Source: Tigriopus japonicus | Lineage: Eukaryota > Arthropoda > Copepoda > Harpacticoida > Harpacticidae | Assembly (NCBI GenBank): GCA_010645155.1 | Contig: JAAGOF010000244.1 | Location: forward strand, 102,900-166,899 | DNA length: 64,000 nt | Direction of reading: 5' to 3' | Part shown: one piece after another, positions 56,127 to 64,000 of the stretch | How positions within the stretch are numbered: the stretch's first letter is position 1 | Layout of the letters: every line of letters begins with the position of its first letter | The notes under the pieces: generated by a model | What the model saw: only the letters and a program-made list of their open reading frames with translations | The model's database searches: none | What the model was told of the DNA's origin: nothing | Translations under genes and position numbers: made by a program

Positions 56127-56253
56127 TAGGTTAGGTTAGGTTAGGTTAGGTTTAAGTTTAGTTCAGATTATCTTTGCTCCTCCTGTCAATATTTTGTCCA
56201 TATCTATGACGGTATGACTCATCTCCCAGATCGGAAGACATTCAGGGGCCATA
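56127..56253. mobile_element. Telomere-repeat MITE, copy 2 (half, next to gap)
   Basis: The inverted match of 45577..45710: five TTAGG units at the gap edge, TTTAAGTTTAGTTCAGATTA, CTCCTCCTGTCAATATTTTG, the TIR ...CTCCCAGATCGGAAGACATT and the end GGGGCCATA. Homology stops within two bases of the boundary set by the target duplication in copy 1, which independently confirms the element end. Confidence 0.88.
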
Positions 56254-56907
56254 CACAGCCTGATTCACAAGACGGGCAATGATTCGCTGTCTGTTCGCTC
56301 AAGGAACTTGCAGAGGACTAAGTGAGGTTGGTGGTACTTTTCGGCATCAAGTCTTCCGCAAATCACATTTGCAACGGCCCGTCCCAAGCAGTCAGAGGAT
56401 TCATCCACACTGATCCAAATGGGGAAACCACTGAGGTCAGCCCTGATCTGGGAGGATACTTCCTCGTAGCATTGGGGCATGTAGTTCTTGCGCAGCGAGG
56501 ACTCATTTGGGATGGATACAGTAAGGCGCTCTTCCAGAAAGACGCGGAATTTGGGGTGCTCCAACTTCGACCAAGGAATATTGGCAGCTAAGAAAACTGA
56601 ACAGAGTTCCCTGCCAATTTCTTCAGATTTTGAAGGATTCTTCTTTTTTTGCAACACATCCTCGATGTGTGCCTGGTTCTTGGCAACATGTGCCTCCTTA
56701 GCTTGAGATTGATCATGTACGTCTGGACGTCCATGTAAGCCTGGACGTCTTCAAGTGTTGCTGAAGTTGCGCCTTGCAACTGGCTTTTACCGGGCTCTCA
56801 CAGGGCCCACAGGAGATGGAGCTCTCTCTGTTATCGAGTTTTCTGTAGGGGAAGTCCTTGCCGGTGTTAAGGCCGGTAAGCCATTTCCTCCTGTTAGAGA
56901 TACTCAT
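56254..56907 (-). pseudogene. hAT/CGGBP1-like transposase-derived gene, 5' half, cut by MITE
   Basis: From ATG at 56907 (MSISNRRKWLTGL), a zinc-finger-like stretch CGPCESPVKASCKAQLQQH, then a frame change near 56700. 56657-56265 is an open run with ELCSVFLAANIPWSKLEHPKF, LRKNYMPQCYEEV, PIWISVDESSD and ANVICGRLD. The PIWISVDESSD block with an acidic DE pair resembles hAT transposases and related CGG-binding zinc-finger proteins of arthropods. Family assignment is from memory of the pattern. The gene is cut at 56254 by MITE copy 2. Confidence 0.55.
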
Positions 56908-56909
56908 GG

Positions 56910-59265
56910 TGATCGATGATTGATGGATGACAAGGCGGAGTCACAATATTTTCTTTGTTTATTTTCTCGCCTAACGGAAGTTGTGCATCCAAAAGGCGGG
57001 AAATTCAAATGTGGAAAAGGAAAAAAACAGAGATCCTCAAAATGACAGATATATTCATTTTCCTCCAAAATTCCCGAAAATATTCAAAAAAATATTTTAT
57101 ATATTTTTGAATAAAAGTCCTAGCCTTACTTATCATAGGCTGATTAGCATTTATATTGTATTCCAGACAATGAGCTGGATGACTACACGAACGTCTTTAT
57201 TTACTTTTGATATGAAACGAAGAAGAGACTCGTATCTGCAAGTGATCATTCTCTCAAGGATCAATACCCAGACGTTTTCTTTCACCTATGAAATACGCAC
57301 ATTGCTTGAACCAAAAGTGATTCGTTTAGTTATCATTAGAGACTAGCTTAAGCGTTCAAGAAACACAACCTCTCATTTCTTTCCTTTCGTTTTATTGTAA
57401 AGGGTTTTAAGCGCTTTGTTGTTGACTCTTTAAATTTTCTTTTGTTCTTTAACCTTCTTCTTGGCGTAAAAAAGGTCGAACGATAAAATTTTGTTCAATC
57501 TTGCGCTTTTGGAATTCAACAGGAACAACCGGTATTCGGAGATTTTATTTTTCAGCCGCATTAACTCAAAAAAAGTTCCTTTAAAAGATTTCCCAACCTC
57601 TAGAGCACGTCCCAAACGTAATTGGAGGTGATAATGCCATGATGACAAAAACTGAAACCGGGTAATGGTAATAGAGGGAGCGGATTTTCAAAGGTTTTTT
57701 CTTTAGAGTAGAAATTCTAGACGCTTGATGCAACTAACTCTCCTTTATTGCTAGTACATAGTGATGGGATTCAATCAGATTTCAATCTGTTCTATCTTTT
57801 AGGACTGCCATCGGCCCATTTTTGCAAAATTAGTGTGAAAAAAACTCTAATTGATTGTTATGGCACGATTGGTCTGACGTTTTGAAAAGCAGGGCCACTT
57901 TTTGGATATTCTCTATTGACGAACGCATTTTTCACAGAGGTGACAAATGTACTGTTTTACGCCAATTGGCAGTCACTACGAAATATTGCGTACAAAAATG
58001 ATCGAGCACATTGAAAATCAGATTGAACTCAATAGTTGTGATCCGAATTTGCCCCACGAAAAGCTTTAAAAGGATGCACCAAAAGGCCGAAAATGCAATA
58101 CTTGGGGAGTCTTTGAAAGCCAAAACTGATCACTAAATCTTTGCTTATGAATGATATTGGGAAAGATTGATTAGCTTTAACCCCCACCAAAATCAATGAC
58201 TGTTTTGACATGCAGGAAGCCAGAGGTCATTAAATGGGACACTTCGTTCTATGGCACTTAAAACTCCTTCATTCAATAATAGTGTACTGTATGTAAGGAC
58301 AAACTGTTGAATATAAATAATTTTATGAAGATTTAAGTGATGCCAATGAAAGGTAGGAATCATCAAAAACATGCTCACTCTAAAGGAAACATCTTTCCAA
58401 ATGATAGAATCTAAAGTGAATTTGGACAGGGTAAATTGAAGTGGTGTAGGTTAAAAAACCTAAACTAGAGATAGGACCAGGTCACAAAAACATTTCGCTC
58501 AAATAAATTTGTATGGGAGTGGTTTCAAATGAAAATTTCTTGTCAGAATCAGAATGCAGCAAAACGATAAATCATAGACATTTTTTGACAAGGCCTTGAC
58601 TAATAAAAATACAAATATACAATACCCAGGGCATTCATTATCTGTTAATTACCCCCCCCCAAAAATAATTCTTAGGAATTAACATTGCTTTCGAAAAAAA
58701 AATTAATAAAATTTACCACTACAACAAAAAACGTAATGGCTGGTTGTCCGGATTGGAACTTGATTTTTTTGGTCAAAAAATTGATTTGAAAATTGAACAA
58801 AATCGGAAAATAATTGATCGAAACCATAAAATAATTGACTTCAACTTGGAAGAAGGTAAAAAATCCTAAGCTTTTGACGTGAAACATCAGTAAGACGTTA
58901 AAAATCGTGCTTGAAGGGAAAATGCAGCTTTACTATACAAATTTACGGTAAAAATTGGGCTGAGATGAAGGTACGTTATCCGTTTTCTTGATAGTAAATG
59001 GAAAATATATTGCAGTAGACTCACAATGCTATGAATCCTTTGGCCAGCACAGAAAACATCATTGTTGAAAGGTTTACTTTATTAAAAGAGACATAGTATT
59101 GGAGAAATGAGTAGAGATTGCGTCAGAAGATTAATCTTTGAATGTTTTCCAAAACATGTAAAACTTGTTTTTAAATTGTTTTTAATACATTTCTTTGTGC
59201 AATTGTATTTTGGGATGATTTATTGGGAGAATTTTGTTTTCTTTTGCAATTTCGCCTGACTAGTT
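56910..59265. other. AT-rich intergenic sequence
   Basis: Frames of at most 121 codons (56981-57346) without recognisable motifs. A C-run plus A-run at 58651-58665 resembles a LINE-A tail, but the diagnostic GTAGCGGTAT is missing upstream. Confidence 0.35.
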
Positions 59266-59273
59266 ACATTAGG

Positions 59274-59499
59274 CAGGGGTGTTCAAACCCTGACCCGCGG
59301 GCCAAATGTGGCCCGCCAGCTGGTTTCGGGTGGCCCCCAAGAGGATCAGTAAAATACATAACATTGGTTATGCATATGTAGGATAGGAAGATTGTAGAAT
59401 TTTATACTAGAAATTATTTGCCGTTTTGGACGGTGTGGCCCGCGAGCGCCAACGGTCCGGCCAATTTGGCCCACTGCTAAATAAGTTTGCACATCCCTG
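59274..59499. mobile_element. hAT MITE (CAGGGGTGTTCAAAC / GTTTGCACATCCCTG)
   Basis: Inverted ends CAGGGGTGTTCAAAC and CAGGGATGTGCAAAC (right end reversed) flank a 226-bp, GC-rich, non-coding core with GTGGCCCGC motifs at both sides. The 8-bp flanks ACATTAGG (59266-59273) and ATATTCGG (59500-59507) agree at 6 of 8, consistent with an older duplication. Confidence 0.8.
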
Positions 59500-60145
59500 A
59501 TATTCGGGATGGTAGAAATGTTTAAAAAAATCATCAGAATTGCCAAACAGGGTTGTTTGTGATTTTGAAAGTGTTTTATGTATTGAAAATTGTTTTCAAG
59601 AGGTTAACTTATTTTCTTAACCAATTTGTTTTGAGTCAAAAGTACTTCTGGAAAAGCATAGATGTGGTTTACAACCACCAACTTGTTGTATTTGAACCTA
59701 GATTGTGAAATGGTAGAGCATGTGACAAACCACTTTTTCTTAAGAGAAAAATAGTTTGCTTAGCAAAAAAGTCCATGTGGTAGAATGGAAATTGAATTTC
59801 AAATCAACATGAGGAAAGAGTTGATTTCTTCATTTTTTGAGGAAATTTAAAAAATCAAAAACACCCAAAATAATCTAGTCTTGCCAAATTTTGACCTAAA
59901 AATTGGGTAAAAAACCTTTTTGCAATGCAAATGTGAACAAACTTGAAAATTTTCCCCAAATTTTGCCCTATTAATGGCACTACTCATTAGCTAAACCAAG
60001 GATTTGAAAGGTTTTTCCTACACAACAGAAATTCTAGACGTTTTACAATGTAGGTCAACTTGGGTCAACTAAACACTAGCAATTACTTGGATCTTGCGCC
60101 CCTACATTAACATAGCTTTTGGGAAAGCATGTCTGCATTGTAGTA

Positions 60146-60322
60146 TTTTTTTTTGCGGAATTTTTACTACCGCTACAAGATATGCGATTCCCTGTAAATT
60201 GAAGGATTTCTACAGACAGCTTCAATCCAACCCCCACAAGATTCGAACCTATGCCGTCTGGGGAAGCACTTACACTCGGGTTTTTTAAGAACACATTAGT
60301 ACGCGCGGCCACTCTGGCATTC
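60146..60322 (-). repeat. SINE-A copy 3 with LINE-A 3' tail
   Basis: Minus strand. tRNA-like head GGCCGCGCGTACTAATG, block GTGCTTCCCCAGACGG and B-box GGTTCGAATC (60240-60249), then AGAAATCC, followed by TTACAGGGAATCGCATATCT and TGTAGCGGTAGTAAAAATTCCGC with an A-run. The last ~43 bases match the LINE-A 3' end (for example 42226-42270) with few differences. The C-run of LINE-A is missing. Confidence 0.78.
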
Positions 60323-60339
60323 TTTGCTTTCACAAATAT

Positions 60340-61780
60340 TTGGGACTCACTCAATAATGCACAATCATGCTTTGCCAAAATCAAACCAGATTCTGACTTC
60401 AAAGATCTCTAATATAATTCACGTCTTCAATATCTTCATAACTCCACTTTTCTTACTTTATGGGTGTAGCCATGTACGTAGGTGATTGTACCAGATAGAG
60501 CTAGTATTTCCACCGCTAGGGGAGGCATATGTATGTTTTAAAGTACGTACATACGTAAAACTGATCGTAAAACGCACACTGAAAAGATGTTCTAGGTCAA
60601 TACGCATACAAATGCTTATGATACGTGAGATCAAACATTACGGGCGCAAACAATTAATACTTATCTAAATCAATTGATCCGACGTTGAAAGAAAAAAGAA
60701 CTCTCTTGAAACTTTCTTGTTACAACATGAAATCAAGATCGAACAGGATATATGGTCAATCAAATGCAAATGTTCTTGCAATGGGGGAGTGTGTTAAAAC
60801 TTAAAAGACCTTATTGAGTACAAAAAAAATCTATTTTATGGGTAAATGTTTAGCCTTTTTCTTTTTTTTTTTTGGCTTAAAATGAATTTAAAGAATTACG
60901 GAGATTAGATTGGAAAAATGGGCAAAAAGTTGCACTGTTTGGGAGAATTCGACAATTCCAAGCTTTAAATGTCTGATCAATGTCTCTGTGAACACCAAGC
61001 TATATTTCAGCAAGTGTTGATCCCTGGCAGACATTTTTCAAAATCACTTAGTTTGCATATATTTTGGAAAAACTGATTTACCCATCCTTTGTTAAATAAT
61101 GAAACGTATGCTAATATTCCTGCAATATTCAATTTTTAAGGAATCTATAAGTTGATTCAATTTACTCCAATCGAGTGTCCAAATTATTATTCTTTAAACA
61201 TACTTAGATCAACTCTTACACGTATTTTCTGCATTGTTAAAAAATAAATGATCGGCTTAGGGAATGACCGACCAGCCCACTTGGAAATTGAACATCTTCC
61301 TGAAAGTCAGACAAGGGTTGAAAATACATTGCTGAGACAATGAAAAATATTGAAAAAGAGCCTTAAGATGCATTTTTTGAGAAAACAAAATTTCGCAAGT
61401 TTCGTTAAAATATCTCTTTCTGTCTCTTATCTACAACCATAAAAAAACGAAATGTTCAACATTTCCATTGCAAAGTCTAACCATTATTACAACAATAAAA
61501 ATTCTGGATCGCGAAAATCTCCGAACATTCCATCAGAATCTTAATTGTTCTCTTTGACCTTTTCAACATCTGCAACATTTGGAGGTCTAGGATCTTACTG
61601 GAGAAGCTTTTGAATGCCTAAACTGTCTATTTTAAGGAGGATACTTTAACATTACATATTTCTAATAAGTCACAATTCTCCAATGAAAAGAACGTTTTTG
61701 AAGGGTTGCATGCACACAATACACGTAAATTTGTGCTCTAGATCACTTTTTTGTGTTCTTGCCAATCCCATAAAGATAAC
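60340..61780. other. Intergenic, upstream of the SDR gene
   Basis: AT-rich, short frames only; no repeats with clear boundaries. Confidence 0.4.
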
Positions 61781-61790
61781 AACATTTACA

Positions 61791-61798
61791 TATAAATA
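61791..61798 (+). promoter_or_regulatory. Candidate TATA box of the SDR gene
   Basis: TATAAATA lies 172 bp before the start codon of the SDR gene, with no ATG in a good context between. A start of transcription about 30 bp downstream would give a 5' UTR near 150 nt. In such an AT-rich region a chance match is possible. Confidence 0.35.
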
Positions 61799-61969
61799 TC
61801 CACACGCTCTTCAAATCAAACTAGTTTGACAGGACCTCATCATCGCTATCAAACAAAAATCAGCAAACTTAAATTGCAAATTTGAAAGGCTTGGTGAAAA
61901 TTCTTGCCACATTACCATAAAACCAGCGGGTGCTACTATTTTTGCCTTTGAAATCCAACCATCATCCCA

Positions 61970-63607
61970 ATGACTAAAATTGCTCTCATCACTGGTGCCA
62001 GTTCTGGCATTGGAGCAGCCATTGCGCTTCAATTAGCCCGAGAAGGCCAATATTCACTGGCTTTGGTGGCCAGAAGAAAGGATAAACTGGAACAAATTGC
62101 TCAAGCGTGCTTGAAAGAAGGGGCCAAGGAAGTCCATATTCTGCAAAAGGATCTTTCGAATCTGGACGATTGCAAAACGGCAATCGATGACACTGTGGAA
62201 CATTTCAAGGGTGAGTTGTTTTCTAGAGACACAGGATGAGTTGACAGACTCTTAAATTTGGTTCATTGTCTCTTCAAGGGTTGGACATTTTGATCAGCAA
62301 TGCTGGAGTCAGTAAACCATGTGCACTTATGCCCGAGAAGACTGTGGAACAAGCTCAAGAAGTGATGAATTTAAATTATTTGTCGTCTTTCGCATTGACG
62401 CATAGAGCTCTTCCGCAACTCGTGAAAACAAAAGGATGTATTCTCTATATTGGATCAGTTTTAGGTAAGTGTTGACATCAAAAGATAGATAATGACGATG
62501 AATGTTTGACTGCTATTTTATGAGAGGAAATGTAATATGCAAAAACAAGGGTTGGTCAAAAAGGATAAATATTTTGATTGAGATCGCAGTCAAACCCTTT
62601 AAGTTTGTTTGGTTAAGTAATTGCATTTTTCTAAGATTAGGAACAAGTATTTGCAATAATAATGGAATTGAATTTGAGTGAGCGGTTATGTTTCAACATT
62701 AATAACGATAGTAAAGTTGGGATTAAGGGAAAAAGGGGATGGAGGATGTTTAATCTTGAATTGTCTTAACCTTAAAATCAACAATTGAAAAATAAACAGC
62801 TTGCCTCATTTGGTGATAATAATTCTTGACCTAAATAGCAATGAGTTAGGAGGTCGTCATTACTATCATACGAATCATGCAGCTGTTAACCAACATGTAT
62901 CACCATATTCAATTTCTTTTAGCTTAACTAATGAGAATGAGATCCCATGAAATAAAGAAATAAACATATTCTGCAAAGTTTAGTAGCATCTTTATGATAT
63001 TCGGTCTATCAACAAATTAGAATTGGTAGATTTCGACAACCCTTGCACATATCAGGTGTGCATCAGAATTAGTTCATTAACCTTAGTCTTAATCAACCTT
63101 AATACTTGACATTTTTGCTTAAACCTTTCTTCAGGAATTCACCCCGCCATCAAAATGGTGGATTATTGCGCATCCAAGGCAGCTCTTCACGCTATGGCCA
63201 AATGTGTGGCTCAAGAGTACGTTCCTCACGGAGTTCGTGTCAATGTTTTGGCGCCAGGAGCAATTGCTACTGATCTTCTTGGTGATATCATGACAGCACC
63301 TAGGTAATTTTTCATTGTTGTACATACCATTACAATATTATGTTCAAAACGATATTATCTCGGTCCTTTTTCTAGTGCACAAATTCGGGACGATGTGGGA
63401 GCTTTGTGTGTCCCAATGGGTCGTCTTGGAAAAAGTGAGGAAATTGCGGATTTAGCTGCCTTCTTAGTCTCCGATAAGAATCGATTCATGACTGGATCGA
63501 TAATCGTGTCTGATGGTGGCCACTGCATTGATAGAACTGAAGGAGAATACAAAGTTGGTTTGGCACGGGAAAAGATGCTCAAAGAACTTGCTCAACAGAA
63601 ACAATAA
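61970..63607 (+). CDS. Short-chain dehydrogenase/reductase (classical SDR), four exons
   Basis: Exons 61970-62210, 62279-62464, 63135-63303 and 63376-63607. Total 828 nt, 275 residues. Donors are GTGAGT, GTAAGT and GTAATT; acceptors TTCAAG, TTCAG and TCTAG; phases 1, 1 and 2 join exactly. Cofactor motif T8GASSGIG15; Arg35-Arg36 after the second strand (VARRKDKLE) favours NADP(H). N88AG; catalytic Ser140 (YIGS), Tyr153 and Lys157 (YCASK); P183GAIATDL; a C-terminal SDGGH. Length and motifs are normal for the classical family, a soluble NAD(P)-dependent oxidoreductase. The substrate cannot be told. An AATAAA overlaps the stop codon. Confidence 0.93.
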
Positions 63608-63608
63608 A
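63603..63608 (+). terminator. Polyadenylation signal overlapping the SDR stop codon
   Basis: AATAAA shares bases with the TAA stop (63605-63607). If used, the 3' UTR would be only about 15-30 nt, which keeps the SDR transcript clear of the convergent gene ending at 63694. Confidence 0.45.
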
Positions 63609-63693
63609 GAACTCAATATGTAAATGGTATTTTTTATATCCAGGGATCTGATTTTGAAAAGTGAGCGATGCATAAGCATGTTTGACTATAGTA

Positions 63694-63999
63694 TCAACCA
63701 TAGTAACCATAATGGCCATAGCCAATATGGCTACCATATCCTCGGTATCCACCATATCCACCATAGCCTCCGTAACCTCCATATCCTCCGTAGCCTCCGC
63801 CATAACCGTAATGAGCTTCAGCAGAACGCTTGCCGTAATGGCCGTATCCACCGTAACCATAACCTCTACCATAGCCACCATAGCCACCATAGCCACCATA
63901 GCCTCCATATCCACCATAACCACCATATCTTCTGTAACCGCCATAACCATAAGGTTCGGGGTCAGCAGATCGCTTATGAGGGTAATAGCCGTAGTTAGA
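63694..63999 (-). CDS. Gly/Tyr-rich secreted-type protein, C-terminal part, runs off window
   Basis: Minus-strand frame of 101 codons ending in TGA at 63694, open to the window edge with no start inside. Composition is almost wholly Gly and Tyr: runs of GGYGGYGGY (63850-63905 and 63745-63795) separated by His/Arg. Two blocks begin with a dibasic site: K-R-S-A-D-P-E-P-YGYGG and K-R-S-A-E-A-H-YGYGG. This layout fits cuticle-associated or antimicrobial/neuropeptide-like GY-rich precursors of arthropods and nematodes, in which KR sites may be cleaved. The signal peptide would lie beyond the window. Other frames over the same DNA are low-complexity shadows. Confidence 0.8.
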   Translation of the reverse strand, partial: SNYGYYPHKRSADPEPYGYGGYRRYGGYGGYGGYGGYGGYGGYGRGYGYGGYGHYGKRSAEAHYGYGGGYGGYGGYGGYGGYGGYRGYGSHIGYGHYGYYG

Positions 64000-64000
64000 G

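Noticed and set aside
58645..58670. C-run plus A-run as another LINE-A tail
   Set aside because: The diagnostic upstream GTAGCGGTAT and AAAATCCGC are missing.
63579..63998. Long frames on both strands (Met/Val/Asp-rich on minus, His/Asn-rich on plus)
   Set aside because: They are shadows of the Gly/Tyr-rich frame on the minus strand; only that frame has the KRSA block structure and a sensible composition.
1..64000. CRISPR arrays, bacterial operons, rRNA or functional tRNA genes
   Set aside because: None seen. The tRNA-like sequences are SINE heads or an element segment that do not fold as complete tRNAs.

Overview
This is an animal (eukaryotic) genomic window, most likely from an arthropod and plausibly a small crustacean such as a copepod. 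The reasons are spliced genes with GT-AG introns, a glycine-tyrosine-rich protein with KRSA repeats, (TTAGG)n arthropod-type telomeric repeats inside a mobile element, and a mixed load of BEL/Pao, Gypsy, LINE, tRNA-derived SINE and hAT/Tc1-mariner/foldback elements. There are no operons or bacterial genes. The organism assignment is inference.

Host genes are few. (1) A four-exon carbohydrate sulfotransferase gene lies on the minus strand (19339 down to 13123); its introns are full of transposons. (2) A four-exon short-chain dehydrogenase/reductase gene lies on the plus strand (61970..63607). (3) The C-terminal part of a Gly/Tyr-rich secreted-type protein lies on the minus strand (63999 down to 63694), convergent with the SDR gene and only 86 bp from it.

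Layout: 1-4600 decayed BEL/Pao element; 4600-6430 unassigned; 6438-9150 two LINE copies head to head; 9.5-11 kb foldback element, LINE-A fragment and SINE; 12.3-12.6 kb MITE; 13.1-19.3 kb sulfotransferase gene with hAT-type, TA-flanked and foldback elements in its introns; 19.6-22.8 kb SINE, minisatellite, LINE-A copy and a mariner remnant; 25-28.2 kb palindromes, a decayed LINE and a Helitron-like repeat; 28.3-32 kb another LINE carrying nested MITEs, two SINEs and an 83-base gap; 32.4-33.9 kb Gypsy pol fragment; 34.6-36 kb hAT-type element; 36.9-38 kb intact Gag-like ORF; 39.8-41.7 kb element with mirrored tandem arrays; 42.2-43.1 kb LINE-A copy; 45.0-51.6 kb complete Gypsy element with identical LTRs and two later insertions; 52.1-52.8 kb foldback element; 55.6-56.1 kb gap followed by a second copy of the telomere-repeat MITE and a transposase-like gene; 59-60.3 kb hAT MITE and SINE; 61.8-64 kb the two host genes.

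The main message is transposon stratigraphy. Target-site duplications (TSDs) can be read directly for most insertions, so boundaries and relative ages can be set. Three patterns stand out. Four separate elements share one design: short terminal inverted repeats (TIRs), 7-8-bp TSDs and long subterminal tandem arrays of different sequence. A 362-bp MITE with a 9-bp TSD carries telomeric TTAGG repeats and a tRNA-like segment. A SINE family ends in the 3' tail of the local LINE-A, which is the signature of a SINE/LINE partnership.
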